Assembly: GCA_050951365.1 (NCBI GenBank) | Contig: JBMNIX010000015.1 | Location: forward strand, 1 to 64,000 | Length of the DNA: 64,000 nucleotides | Direction: 5' to 3' | Origin: JAAYHG01 sp012735455 | Lineage (GTDB): Bacteria; Bacillota; DTU030; DUMP01 | In this document: one piece after another, positions 8,700 through 17,184 of the stretch | Layout of the letters: every line of letters starts with the position of its first letter | Numbering within the stretch: position 1 is the stretch's first letter | Program-made: the position numbers and the translations under genes | Notes under the pieces: model-generated | Database searches by the model: none | Seen by the model: the letters and a program-made list of their open reading frames with translations, nothing else | What the model was told of the DNA's origin: nothing

Positions 8700-10133
8700 C
8701 TAATTCTCCCTTGGAACGCTACGGCGTGAACTACGACGTCCCTGCCAACTGCGCCTCTCGCCGCTCCTTGAAGGAAGTCTTCCCTCCGACCAGGGCGCTT
8801 TCCGGCTGCGCGTCCGCAGGGGTGCCTCTGGAGTAAGAAAAACAGGGGTGGTGTCTGGTTCCTTGGTCAGCAGTTTAAGAGCTGCCGCTAGCAAGGTGGT
8901 AGAGTCGGTCTCTGCCAACAGCTCTTCCGCCAGACCTCTGTAGTCATGGAAGTCCCCTTTATCCACTGTCTGCAGCAGTTTTTCCACTGCTAGCCGCTGC
9001 TGCCCCTCCACCGCTTGGGTTAGGGAGGGAATCGGTTGCCGCTCAATTCGTCTGCCTGTAAGGCGCTCGATCACTCGCAGCTGCTCTCTTTCTCTGGGGG
9101 TAACAAAGGTAATCGCCTGGCCAGCTTTCCCGGCACGGCCGGTACGTCCAATGCGGTGCACATACCATTCCGGATCCTGTGGAATATCGAAGTTGTAAAC
9201 ATGGGTCACACCGCTAATGTCCAGTCCCCTGGCCGCCACGTCGGTGGCCACCAGGATCTCCGTGGCCCCCTCCTTGAATTCGCGCAGCACACTCTCCCTC
9301 TTGGCCTGAGTAAGGTCACCATGAATCCCTTGGGCAGCGTAACCGCGTTTGCTCAGTGCTCCAGCCAGCTCATCCACCCGCCGCTTGGTCCGCCCAAAAA
9401 CAATGGAAAGCTCGGGGGCCTGAATATCCAGCAAGCGGCACAATACATCAAACTTCAGTCTCTCCGGTACTTCCAGGTAGGCCTGGTGTATGCTCGGTAC
9501 AGTGAGTTCCTTGGCCTGGACACTTATGACTCTGGGATCCTTCATAAAACGCTGTGCCAGGTTGCGGATGGGCTCAGGCATGGTGGCAGAAAAGAGCATG
9601 GTCTGGCGCTCGCCAGGCGCTTCCTGAAGGATAGCCTCTATATCCTCGATGAAGCCCATGTCTAGCATCTCATCGGCTTCGTCTAAGACTGCCAGCCTAA
9701 CATTCCCAAGAAAGATAGTCCTGCGCCTGAGGTGATCCAACAAGCGACCTGGCGTTCCGACTACTATCTGGGGTCGCTTGCGCAGCGCACTGATCTGGCG
9801 GTTGATATCCTGTCCGCCGTAAATGGGTACGGCGCGGATACCCTTAAACTGGCCAATGCGGTTCAACTCCTCCGCAACTTGCACCGCCAGCTCCCGCGTC
9901 GGAGTGATGACTATCCCTTGAATGCCCGATGGTTCAGAGGTGAGTTTCTCTACCAGAGGGATACCAAAGGCGGCGGTTTTTCCGGTGCCGGTTTGCGCTT
10001 GCCCGATAATATCTTTATCTGCCATGGCAGCTGGTACAGCCTGCGCCTGTATAGGTGTTGCTTCTTCAAAACCCATGTCGGCTATGGCTTGTAGTACAGA
10101 AGCGCTTAGCCCTAGTTCGGCAAATGTAGTCAT
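8700..10133 (-). CDS. DEAD-box ATP-dependent RNA helicase (CshA/DeaD type)
   Basis: A 477-residue helicase. It has the Q motif with F at the start (MTTFAELGLS), Walker A AQTGTGKTAA, PTRELA, DEAD box as LDEADEMLD, SAT, and C-terminal motifs VATDVAARGLD and HRIGRTGRAGK. The C-terminal tail after about residue 420 is basic and Arg/Ser-rich, a common RNA-binding extension. Role by family: RNA remodelling in ribosome assembly and mRNA decay, often cold-related. I chose ATG 10133 because GGAGAAGAAATC precedes it and the Q motif follows at once. The frame also extends 21 codons upstream to 10196, but that extension overlaps the promoter. It is divergent from the amino-acid transporter operon. Confidence 0.95.
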   Translation of the reverse strand: MTTFAELGLSASVLQAIADMGFEEATPIQAQAVPAAMADKDIIGQAQTGTGKTAAFGIPLVEKLTSEPSGIQGIVITPTRELAVQVAEELNRIGQFKGIRAVPIYGGQDINRQISALRKRPQIVVGTPGRLLDHLRRRTIFLGNVRLAVLDEADEMLDMGFIEDIEAILQEAPGERQTMLFSATMPEPIRNLAQRFMKDPRVISVQAKELTVPSIHQAYLEVPERLKFDVLCRLLDIQAPELSIVFGRTKRRVDELAGALSKRGYAAQGIHGDLTQAKRESVLREFKEGATEILVATDVAARGLDISGVTHVYNFDIPQDPEWYVHRIGRTGRAGKAGQAITFVTPREREQLRVIERLTGRRIERQPIPSLTQAVEGQQRLAVEKLLQTVDKGDFHDYRGLAEELLAETDSTTLLAAALKLLTKEPDTTPVFLTPEAPLRTRSRKAPWSEGRLPSRSGERRSWQGRRSSRRSVPREN

Positions 10134-10167
10134 GATTTCTTCTCCTATCCTCGCTATGATCTTTTGT

Positions 10168-10196
10168 ATTGTACCCGTTTTTTCCAGTCTGTGCAA
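10168..10196 (-). promoter_or_regulatory. Promoter of the DEAD-box helicase gene
   Basis: Minus strand TTGCAC (10196-10191), 17-base spacer, TACAAT (10173-10168), 35 bases before the start codon. Confidence 0.65.
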
Positions 10197-10215
10197 TGTA
10201 CTTGGAATTTATCTC

Positions 10216-10244
10216 TTGACTTTATTGCTTTAGCCTAGTAAAAT
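10216..10244 (+). promoter_or_regulatory. Promoter of the amino-acid ABC transporter operon
   Basis: TTGACT (10216-10221), 17-base spacer, TAAAAT (10239-10244). The first start codon follows 45 bases later. Confidence 0.75.
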
Positions 10245-10289
10245 GGTAAACAACAAAACAACATTACCTGAGAGGGAGTTGGAGAAACT

Positions 10290-11147
10290 ATGAAGTTGCG
10301 CAGGCTCACAGTTGCGCTCCTTTTGCTAGCCCTAGTTGTTACGTCTGTTCTCGCCAGTGGTTGCTCACAGCCCCAACCGCAGCAGCCAGAACCAGCAGGA
10401 GAGGACCCGGCACAAAAAGCTCAGGCCCCAGCGGACGATTCCTGGGAGCGGGTCAAGGCAGCAGGTAAACTGGTGGCCGGGCTGGATGATGCCTTTGCGC
10501 CGTTTGGTTTCCGCGACGACAAGAATAACATAGTGGGTTTTGATATTGATCTTGGTAACAAAATGGCTGAGCGTCTGGGCATCAAGATGGAGTGGCAGCC
10601 TGCCCAGTGGTCCGGGATTGTTATGTCCCTCAAAACAAAGAAGTTTGATGTAATCTGGTCCGGCATGAGCATCACACCGGAACGTGCAGCTGAGGTTAAC
10701 TTTACCGATCCTTACATTGGTGCTGCTCAAATCATTATTACCAAGGCTGATAACAAAGACATTAACAGCAAAGAGGATCTGGCAGGCAAAGTAGTGGGTA
10801 CACAGCTTGGAAGTACCGGAGAGGTGGCGGCAAAGAAGGTGGAAGGACTCAAAGAGCTAAAGGCCTTTGACATCTTCCCTGATGCCATCAACGACCTGAA
10901 TACCGGCCGTCTAGATGCCGTGGTAATCGATGACATCACCGCCCGATATTACTTACAGGAGAAGCCGGGTGCCTTCCGGATTCTCGATGACATCCTCTCG
11001 TACGAACCCATGGGTATCGCCGTCCGCAAGGAAGACACTTCCTTACTCGAGACCATCAACAACGAAATCAAGGCCATGATCGCAGACGGCACCTATGCAG
11101 AGATCTCCGAGAAGTGGTTCGGGGAGGATATGTCCAAGAATCTGTAG
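10290..11147 (+). CDS. Amino-acid ABC transporter, substrate-binding lipoprotein
   Basis: A 285-residue family 3 solute-binding protein. The signal peptide carries the lipobox LASGC, so the mature protein should be anchored at Cys25. A Pro/Gln/Glu-rich linker follows, then the two-lobe binding domain starting WERVKAAGKLVAGLDDAFAP. FGFRDDKNNIVGFDIDLG and the motif GMSITPERAAEVNFTDPY are typical of polar amino-acid binders (glutamine, arginine or related). Start ATG 10290 has a GAGGGAG upstream. It is first of three genes. A strong hairpin right after it may stabilise its message so that it is made in excess over the permease. Confidence 0.93.
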   Translation: MKLRRLTVALLLLALVVTSVLASGCSQPQPQQPEPAGEDPAQKAQAPADDSWERVKAAGKLVAGLDDAFAPFGFRDDKNNIVGFDIDLGNKMAERLGIKMEWQPAQWSGIVMSLKTKKFDVIWSGMSITPERAAEVNFTDPYIGAAQIIITKADNKDINSKEDLAGKVVGTQLGSTGEVAAKKVEGLKELKAFDIFPDAINDLNTGRLDAVVIDDITARYYLQEKPGAFRILDDILSYEPMGIAVRKEDTSLLETINNEIKAMIADGTYAEISEKWFGEDMSKNL

Positions 11148-11172
11148 AAGTAACTGCAGAAGTAGTAAGATA

Positions 11173-11198
11173 CGGGGAGGCATTACCTTGCCTCCCCG
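11173..11198 (+). other. Intercistronic stem-loop between binding-protein and permease genes
   Basis: CGGGGAGG-CATTACCTTG-CCTCCCCG forms an 8-bp GC-rich stem without a following T run. It is likely an mRNA-processing or stability element at the 3' end of the binding-protein message rather than a full terminator. Confidence 0.6.
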
Positions 11199-11225
11199 AT
11201 CCCTGCGCTGAGGAGGATCTTCCCC

Positions 11226-11882
11226 ATGAACATAGATTTTTCTTTTTATCTCACTTACATTCCCATCCTAGCCCAAGGAGCGCTCATGACCATAGCACTA
11301 ACCATAATGGCTGTATTCTTTGGGACTATTCTTGGACTAATTGCCGCCCTGTCAAAAATATCCCGTAATAAGGTACTCAACGGACTAGCTTCCTTCTATA
11401 CTTGGGTGATACGAGGTACACCACTCCTTCTGCAATTATGGCTTGTTTATTACGGCCTACCTCAAATAGGTATCACCTTAACTCCCTTCGTTGCGGCAAC
11501 GGTAAGCATGAGTATCTGCGGCGGGGCATATATTGCCGAGATTCTGCGCGCCGGGATTCAATCCATTGACAAAGGGCAAATGGAGGCAGCACGTTCTCTG
11601 GGTATGACCTACCTCCAGGCCATGCGGCGTATTATCCTCCCCCAGGCCTATCGACGCCTGATCCCTCCCATGGGCAACGAAATCATCGCCCTTATGAAAG
11701 ACTCCTCCTTGGTATCCACAGTGGCCCTGGTTGAGCTCCTCCGAACGGCGAGGCAAATTGACTCCGCTACGCTGCGCTCTCTGGAGATTTACATTGCTGC
11801 AGGTTTGTTCTACCTGGCGATGACCACTGTCTTGACCGTTGTCTTTGACCGGGCGGAGCAGAAGCTGGCAGTTTACGAATAA
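11226..11882 (+). CDS. Amino-acid ABC transporter, permease
   Basis: A 218-residue inner-membrane permease of the HisM/GlnP family with about five hydrophobic segments. The EAA loop that contacts the ATPase is visible as EAARSLGMTYLQAMRRIILP. It starts at ATG 11226 after GAGGAGGATCTTCCCC and ends 10 bases before the ATPase start, so the two are translated together. No second permease is present, so it probably works as a homodimer. The substrate follows from the binding protein only: a polar amino acid. Confidence 0.93.
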   Translation: MNIDFSFYLTYIPILAQGALMTIALTIMAVFFGTILGLIAALSKISRNKVLNGLASFYTWVIRGTPLLLQLWLVYYGLPQIGITLTPFVAATVSMSICGGAYIAEILRAGIQSIDKGQMEAARSLGMTYLQAMRRIILPQAYRRLIPPMGNEIIALMKDSSLVSTVALVELLRTARQIDSATLRSLEIYIAAGLFYLAMTTVLTVVFDRAEQKLAVYE

Positions 11883-11892
11883 GGAGGTGGGA

Positions 11893-12645
11893 ATGGTGAT
11901 TCGGGCGGACAATATCTACAAGTCTTTCGGAGCGCTGGAGGTGCTGAGAGGGGTCTCCCTCACCGTGGAAAAAGGTGAGGTGGTGGTTTTAATTGGGCCC
12001 AGTGGCTCCGGCAAGAGCACCTTCCTGCGCTGTTTGAACGGGCTGGAGCAAATCGACAAAGGCCGGATAACCATTGGCAATTACACTTTTGGTCCCCAGA
12101 GCGGCAGGGCGCACGGTAGGACCCGTGAGCAGGAGCTCAACCGTGTGCGTACCCGTCTGGGCTTTGTCTTTCAGAACTTCAACCTCTTTCCACACATGAC
12201 AGCGTTACAGAACGTGATGGAAGGGCCGCTAACCGTGCTTAAACAACCTAGGGATCAGGTACAAGCCCGGGCACTGAGCCTGCTACAAAAGGTCGGGCTG
12301 GAAGACAAGGCACATAGTTATCCCGCCCACCTCTCCGGCGGTCAACGCCAGCGTGTCGCTATTGCCCGCGCCCTGGCCATGGAGCCGGAAGCCATGCTGT
12401 TTGACGAACCTACCTCCGCCTTAGATCCAGAGCTGGTGGGTGAGGTCCTGGCAGTGATCCGCACCCTGGCTCAGGAGGGCATGACCATGCTGATTGTAAG
12501 CCACGAAATCGGCTTTGCCCGGGAAGTGGCAGACCGGGTTGTTTTTATGGAAAACGGGCAAATCTTGGAGGAAGGCTCCCCTGCCGAACTCTTCGTTAGG
12601 CCCAAACAGGCCCGCACCCGGACTTTTTTGCGTAGCGTAATCTAA
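11893..12645 (+). CDS. Amino-acid ABC transporter, ATP-binding protein (GlnQ/HisP type)
   Basis: A 250-residue ABC ATPase. Walker A GPSGSGKST, signature LSGGQRQRVAIARAL, Walker B AMLFDEPTSALDPE and H-loop VSHE are all intact. Start ATG 11893 has an ideal AAGGAGGTGGGA. The frame extends upstream into the permease gene, but that has no ribosome site. It contains a short insert after TFGPQSGRAHGRTREQELN, as in some GlnQ proteins. It completes the binding protein-permease-ATPase operon. No clear terminator follows before the rnpB promoter. Confidence 0.95.
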   Translation: MVIRADNIYKSFGALEVLRGVSLTVEKGEVVVLIGPSGSGKSTFLRCLNGLEQIDKGRITIGNYTFGPQSGRAHGRTREQELNRVRTRLGFVFQNFNLFPHMTALQNVMEGPLTVLKQPRDQVQARALSLLQKVGLEDKAHSYPAHLSGGQRQRVAIARALAMEPEAMLFDEPTSALDPELVGEVLAVIRTLAQEGMTMLIVSHEIGFAREVADRVVFMENGQILEEGSPAELFVRPKQARTRTFLRSVI

Positions 12646-12697
12646 ATGGTTTAATCAAAACCAGAGTTATAAAACCTGAGGAGCCTTAAAGGGGCGC

Positions 12698-12726
12698 TTG
12701 ACAACGGTCATATGCTGTGATAGTAT
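12698..12726 (+). promoter_or_regulatory. Promoter of the RNase P RNA gene
   Basis: TTGACA (12698-12703), 17-base spacer, TAGTAT (12721-12726), about 40 bases before the P1 helix of the RNA. Confidence 0.75.
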
Positions 12727-12767
12727 TAAAGTCCTGGTTGACCAAATAACCAGCCGACAACAGCATA

Positions 12768-13118
12768 CGGTGAGCAGGCTAGATGACCGCGGGTACAGTG
12801 CCGCAAGGCCGTGCCTGAGGAAAGTCCGGGCTCCAAAGGGCAGGGTGCTGGCTAACGGCCAGTGGGGGCGACCCTAAGGAAAGTGCCACAGAAATGTAGA
12901 CCGCCGCTCAGCGGTAAGGATGCAACGGTGAGGTAAGAGCTCACCAGCGGCCAGGTGACTGGTCGGCTAGGTAAACCCCACCCGGAGCAAGACCTAGTAG
13001 GGGAAGGATGAGGCTGCCCGCCGACTTCCCGGGAAGGTCGCACGAGGCGCCAGGCAACTGGCGTCCTAGATAGATGGTCATCCGCGACAGAACCCGGCTT
13101 ACAGGTCTGCTCACTCGT
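12768..13118 (+). ncRNA. RNase P RNA, bacterial class A
   Basis: The catalytic RNA that trims the 5' leader of pre-tRNAs. P1 pairs GTGAGCAG (12770) with CTGCTCAC (about 13107-13114). The conserved 5' core GAGGAAAGTCCGGGCTCC (about 12818-12835) and the 3' core CAGAACCCGGCTTACAG (about 13088-13104) are both present. The region between holds the usual GC-rich hairpins, including GGCGCCAGGCAACTGGCGTC. Length of about 350 bases fits class A. Exact ends are estimated from P1. Confidence 0.95.
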
Positions 13119-13158
13119 TGGTTGTTTGCATTTAGTTTGCCAGTAGCTTTCAGGTATG

Positions 13159-13207
13159 AAACCCCGTGGGCGCAGGATTGCTGCGCCCACGGGGTTTGTT
13201 TTTCTTC
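13159..13207 (+). terminator. Strong terminator after rnpB, shared with the convergent gene
   Basis: AAACCCCGTGGGCGCAG and CTGCGCCCACGGGGTTT form a 17-bp perfect stem followed by GTTTTTCTT on the + strand. It lies one base from the stop of the minus-strand hemerythrin-cupin gene and can serve both. Confidence 0.9.
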
Positions 13208-14312
13208 TTAGTTCTTTGCTGTTGGGTTAGGGGTTTTTATCACCAGAACGCTAAGGCTGCTGTCTCTGGCCGCAAGGAGGCCGTGGGGAATGTTCTTGGG
13301 ACTGAAGACAAGGTCTCCGGCTGCAACGTTGGCGCTCTGGTCACCGATAATGATGCTGCCGCGGCCCTCATGAACATAGAAGACGACATCAACTGGGGTC
13401 TTGTGGGCGGGAAGCTCTTGCCCCGGCTCCAGAAGGACATTGGTTATAGCCACTGCAGGCTCTTCCAACACCCTTCTTATTCTGGGCCCGCGAGGCGAGG
13501 TCGTGATGGGCAGATCTCCGAGCTTAATGACTTGCATTTTTTCTGTGGAACCTCCTTTCTTTTCTTCACTCAGATAGCCTGGCGTAAAGCAGCAGTAACC
13601 GATGGCATCAGCCTCGGCCTTAAGACGCTCCCAAACCTCCGGCTCGGGAATAGCTCTTAGGGCGGCCGGGTAAAGGATGGTATTCTCTTTAAAGATATGG
13701 TCTCGCATGTTGAAAATGATGAACTCTGCCGTCTTCTTAAGGTCGCGCTTGAACTCCTCGTAATCCAGGTTGGGAACCTGCTCAGCCAACTCCAGGAGGT
13801 GACGCTTGTTAGGTCTGAGATCGTCGTGCTCCAGGCGCATTATCCGGGGTGGGCCTGTAATCCCACGACGCTCCATCTCAGGAAAAAGCACATCCTCTTC
13901 TCTGGCGTGGTGCTTCTCGGCTTCAACTAGCTCTCCTGCTAAGTATTTCAGGGTCTCAAAGTCCTTATTACTGGGATCGTAAGCGCTCAGGCCAGTCAAT
14001 CTACCCTGAACCTCCTCCAACTGATCCAGGAAACTCAGGATATCATCGTGTTCGGACACCAGGGTATGAATAGGATGGCCAGGTCCCGTCTCTACCTTGA
14101 TCTTCTCCAACTCGCTGCCTAAAACAGCAAGGTGTGCAGCGCACAGGCCGCGCAGCTCGTGTGGCAAGGTGCCCTGCTCAATCAGCCGCTGCTCTGCCAA
14201 GGAAAGCTCCACCGGGTCTATGTTTTCGAGAATTCAGTCGGGCCTCTCCTCCACTGATCTCACCTGTATTGATCTTCTGTAGTGCCTGCGCCAACTGATC
14301 AATGTCAGCCAT
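13208..14312 (-). CDS. DUF438 / hemerythrin-like (HHE) / cupin fusion protein, one-base frameshift near 14231
   Basis: About 367 residues when one extra A near 14231 is removed. Start ATG 14312 (GGAGGAATAAGA upstream) gives MADIDQLAQALQKINTGE, which joins ILENIDPVELSLAEQ to form the DUF438 domain (about 1-70). A hemerythrin-type four-helix domain follows, with iron-ligand candidates in GPGHPIHTLVSEHDD, KHHAREEDVLFPEME, RLEHDDL and MRDHIFKENTILYP. The C-terminal 90 residues are a small cupin (LLEPGQELPAHKTPVDVV and GDLVFSPKNIPHGLLA). DUF438-HHE proteins usually carry a PAS domain, so the cupin is uncommon. It probably senses or handles O2, NO or iron. It lies 82 bases behind an Rrf2 regulator in the same operon. 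The frameshift is probably a sequence error. Confidence 0.8.
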
Positions 14313-14394
14313 TCTTATTCCTCCCATTCCTTGCTAATTGACTCTCACAAAAATACCTCTGGGATTCTAAGACAGGTCTCCTCCTCTCTCCTTT

Positions 14395-14808
14395 CTAGTT
14401 CTCACCACCTTTGGGTGGGGTTAAATCTGCTATGGAATACCGAGAAAACACTTCCTGGAGAGCACTCTGTGCCTCCTGCCATACCGGGAACAAAGAACAA
14501 CACTCCTCCATGGGACATGGCGGATCAGAAAAGAGACACTTCTTGACCGCAACACCACCCTCGGCAAGATCCACCACCTGAGCCACCGATATGTCGGCAG
14601 GAGCAACAGCCAGCCTCACGCCTCCCTTAGGCCCACGGCTAGAATCTAACCACCCTTGCTTGGAAAGTGCCGCTACAATCTGGGGAATGTACTTAGGCGG
14701 AATCCCTTGCTGCTGGGCAATTTCACGGGAGGTAAGGTAGTCCTGACCCTTATTGCGTGCCAATTCTATGAGCACTTTTAAGAAGTACTCCGCCTTGTTA
14801 CCGATCAT
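14395..14808 (-). CDS. Rrf2-family transcription regulator
   Basis: A 137-residue winged-helix repressor. The helix-turn-helix lies at about 25-50 (LTSREIAQQQGIPPKYIPQI) and the wing at SRGPKGGVRL. The cysteines KKCLFSDPPCPMEECC match the C-x5-8-C-x-C type cluster region of IscR/NsrR proteins, so it likely binds an Fe-S cluster and senses iron-sulfur, redox or NO status. It precedes the hemerythrin-cupin gene, echoing the NsrR/hemerythrin pairing of nitrosative-stress systems. An inverted repeat over its own promoter suggests autoregulation. Confidence 0.9.
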   Translation of the reverse strand: MIGNKAEYFLKVLIELARNKGQDYLTSREIAQQQGIPPKYIPQIVAALSKQGWLDSSRGPKGGVRLAVAPADISVAQVVDLAEGGVAVKKCLFSDPPCPMEECCSLFPVWQEAQSALQEVFSRYSIADLTPPKGGEN

Positions 14809-14828
14809 TTTGCATCTGCTCCTTAATT

Positions 14829-14875
14829 ACTAAGTAACTTAGTTATATATTACACTGGGTCTGGTTTCCTGTCAA
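14829..14875 (-). promoter_or_regulatory. Promoter with palindromic operator for the Rrf2 operon
   Basis: Minus strand: TTGACA (14875-14870), 17-base spacer, TAATAT (14852-14847), a near-consensus promoter. Directly downstream of the -10, at the expected transcript start, lies the inverted repeat ACTAAG-TTA-CTTAGT (14843-14829). Its place fits an autorepressor site for the Rrf2 protein. Confidence 0.75.
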
Positions 14876-14925
14876 CTAGTTTTTTCCCTCCGAGCAAAAA
14901 AATTTCGGGCAGATTGCTTCTGCCC

Positions 14926-15333
14926 TTAGGCTTTCTTAATCTCGTCCAGTGCCCAATTCACCAGAGTATCAGCACGGACGTTTTCTGTGCGCGGTATGTA
15001 GGTGATGCTGAAGTCGGACAACTCCTTTGTCAGCTCTATAACCTCCTGGTAGAGGGGAATCAGATTCTGATGCCTTACGCGGTACTCGCCTTTTATTTGC
15101 CTGACCAAGAGCTCCGAATCTGCGTAAACCTCCACTGCAGTTGCACCTAAGCGTTTCGCCTCTTGCAAGGCTCGGATGAGTGCCTGGTACTCGGCAACGT
15201 TGTTGGTGGCCTCACCAATGTACTCCCCTATCTCCACCAGGGTTGTCCCGTCCTTTGTCTGAATGGTAAACCCGATACCGGCCGGACCCGGATTACCCCT
15301 CGCCCCGCCATCGGTATGGATAACCAGCTTCAT
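14926..15333 (-). CDS. Ribonuclease HI-like protein
   Basis: A 135-residue RNase H-fold protein of the short, reverse-transcriptase-like type common in Firmicutes. The acidic active site is visible in order: Asp in IHTDGGARGNPGPAG, Glu in NNVAEYQALIRAL, Asp in VYADSELLVRQIKG and Asp in NVRADTLVNWALDE. It would degrade the RNA strand of RNA-DNA hybrids. Start ATG 15333 follows GGGGTGAGGCC; a longer frame reaches into the nif3-like gene and is unlikely. It lies 19 bases after the nif3-like stop, so the two are probably co-transcribed. Confidence 0.92.
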   Translation of the reverse strand: MKLVIHTDGGARGNPGPAGIGFTIQTKDGTTLVEIGEYIGEATNNVAEYQALIRALQEAKRLGATAVEVYADSELLVRQIKGEYRVRHQNLIPLYQEVIELTKELSDFSITYIPRTENVRADTLVNWALDEIKKA

Positions 15334-15352
15334 GGCCTCACCCCTTCTCGGG

Positions 15353-16463
15353 TCATAGAATGACTGTATGTGGCTCAGCAAGGAAGCTTACCACTTCAAC
15401 ATCTTCCTCGGCCAACTCCTTTGCCAGGTGCATGGCCAAGGCCTCCACCACCGGGTTTTCCGTACCAGCATGCCCGGCGTCGATAAGGGCCAATCCAGCC
15501 AGCTCTGCTGCCTGGGCATCGTGGTACCTGATATCCCCTGTCACGAGTACGTCGGCACCCTTGGCCTTAGCACGCCCGATCAAGGAGGCACCGCTGCCAC
15601 CACACACGGCCACGCGCTTGATAACCCTGTTGAGCTCGCCGTAGACTCGTAACAGAGGTGAGCCCCAGGGCTCCCTTCACCCTGCGGCCGAAGTCCTCTA
15701 GCGTCTCGGCCTGCGGCAGCTCGCCCAAGCAACCCAAGCCAAAGGACTTTCCTTCCAGGGCCAGGGGGTAGACGTCGTAAGCCACCTCTTCGTAAGGATG
15801 GGCCCTTAGCATGTTGCTTACTGCCTGGCCTAAACGGGCTGCCGGAACAATGGTCTCCAGTCTGGCTTCACGCACCCGTTCCAGGGTGCCTGGAGTGCCA
15901 ATATAGGGATTGGTCCCTTCTTGGGGGAGGAAGGTACCTGTACCCTCCACTTGAAAGGTACAGTGGCTGTAGCCACCAATCCAGCCAGCTCCGGCTGCAG
16001 CCAGGGCTTGGCGTACGTTATCTACGTGTTCTAACGGCACGAAAACCACTATCTTAAAGAGTTTTTCGCTCTCGCGTGGGGCCAATATCCGCTGGGCCGT
16101 AAGCCCCAGTCTCTCGGCCAGCACCGCCGAGGTGCCGCCTGTAGCATGATCCAGGTTGGTATGCGCGCTGTAAACAGCCACACCTGCACGCAAAAAAGCC
16201 GCCACATGGGCCTCCTCTGGCATGTCATCGCGAAGGTGCTTCAAGGGGCGAAAAACCAAAGGGTGATGCGTTATGATAAGCTCCGCGCCTATCTCCTGGG
16301 CTCGGGCTAGAACCTCAGGAGAAGCATCCAGCGCCACCAACACCTTTTGTACCTGGGCGCGTGGATCGCCCACCTGCCAGCCTGGATTGTCCCAGTCTTC
16401 GGCTAAACGGCGTGGAGCCCAGGTCTCAACGATGCTGATTACCTTGGCCGCAGGAACCGGCAT
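15353..16463 (-). CDS. Nif3-like dinuclear metal centre protein (YqfO type), frameshift near 15650
   Basis: About 369 residues after removing one base near 15650. Start ATG 16463 (GGGAGGCGTTGCTGC upstream) lies inside the end of trmK. The N-terminal NIF3 half carries the metal ligands HHP in ELIITHHPLVFRPL and TNLDHA. A central YqfO insert (about 130-230) follows, including EVAYDVYPLA. The C-terminal half begins AVCGGSGASL and holds GDIRYHDAQ and LIDAGHAGTE. The two halves lie in different frames: SV|RVYGELNRVIKR is restored by the correction. The gene pair trmK-nif3 is conserved in Firmicutes behind sigA. The biochemical function is unsettled (GTP cyclohydrolase I-like fold). Confidence 0.87.
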
Positions 16464-17157
16464 GCAGCAACGCCTCCCATGCTTGAATCCTTCTTGCAGC
16501 GAGCTGCGCCCGCCGCTGTCCGGCAGTGCTACGCGCATGGGCCTTGACCTTGGTCCAAATCTCCTTTTCGCGCTCGATCTTGGACTCAAGATACGGCTTA
16601 AGGAGGGGGTCCTGCCCTGTCACAAGGAGGGGACCAATCTCCAACAGTTCGTCAGAGTAAGCAGGCATGCTCCCCCAAACCACGCTCATGATGACGTAAA
16701 ATCTGCCGCAATCCCAAACCAGCTTTTCAGCAGCCAGTCTCAAGCCGTGGGCAAGCAGGTAACGGCGCAGGTTACTGGCCTTTTGCATGGGCTGCAGGAG
16801 AAACAGCTCAGTCCGTCTAGCTGTCTCATCGCCCTCCGTCAGGATAGCGGCTATGGTTTGGGCTCCCATACCGGCTATAACCACCACCGGAACCTCGCCT
16901 GGGCTAAGGACTGTAAGGCCTGCGCCTAAACGCAGATCAATCCGGTCTGTTAAACCAGCAGCCATTACAGCAGCACGCGCCTTGGCAAGGCAAATCGGAC
17001 TGACATCACTGGCTATAGCCCGTGGCACTCTTGCGCGCTGCACCAGGCTTATCGCTAGAAGGGCATGATCTGTACCAATATCCGCCACCGGGCGCCCCGG
17101 CGGTACCAACTCGGCCAGCGCCTCAAGCCGTGGCGGGAGGGTAAGAGCTTTATCCAA
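16426..17157 (-). CDS. tRNA (adenine(22)-N1)-methyltransferase TrmK
   Basis: A 243-residue SAM-dependent methyltransferase that makes m1A22 in tRNA. The SAM motif PVADIGTDHALLAI (about 23-36), the second strand AIASDVSP and the catalytic-loop motif VVIAGMGAQTI are those of the TrmK (YqfN) family. LLQPMQKASNLRRYL is also characteristic. It lies 27 bases downstream of sigA and overlaps the start of the nif3-like gene, as in Bacillus. Confidence 0.93.
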   Translation of the reverse strand: MDKALTLPPRLEALAELVPPGRPVADIGTDHALLAISLVQRARVPRAIASDVSPICLAKARAAVMAAGLTDRIDLRLGAGLTVLSPGEVPVVVIAGMGAQTIAAILTEGDETARRTELFLLQPMQKASNLRRYLLAHGLRLAAEKLVWDCGRFYVIMSVVWGSMPAYSDELLEIGPLLVTGQDPLLKPYLESKIEREKEIWTKVKAHARSTAGQRRAQLAARRIQAWEALLHAGSCGQGNQHR

Positions 17158-17184
17158 AGCATAAGGCAGGGCTCAACACCTGCC

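Noticed and set aside
12646..12697. Extra gene between the ABC ATPase and rnpB
   Set aside because: No frame with start and ribosome site; the space holds only the rnpB promoter region.
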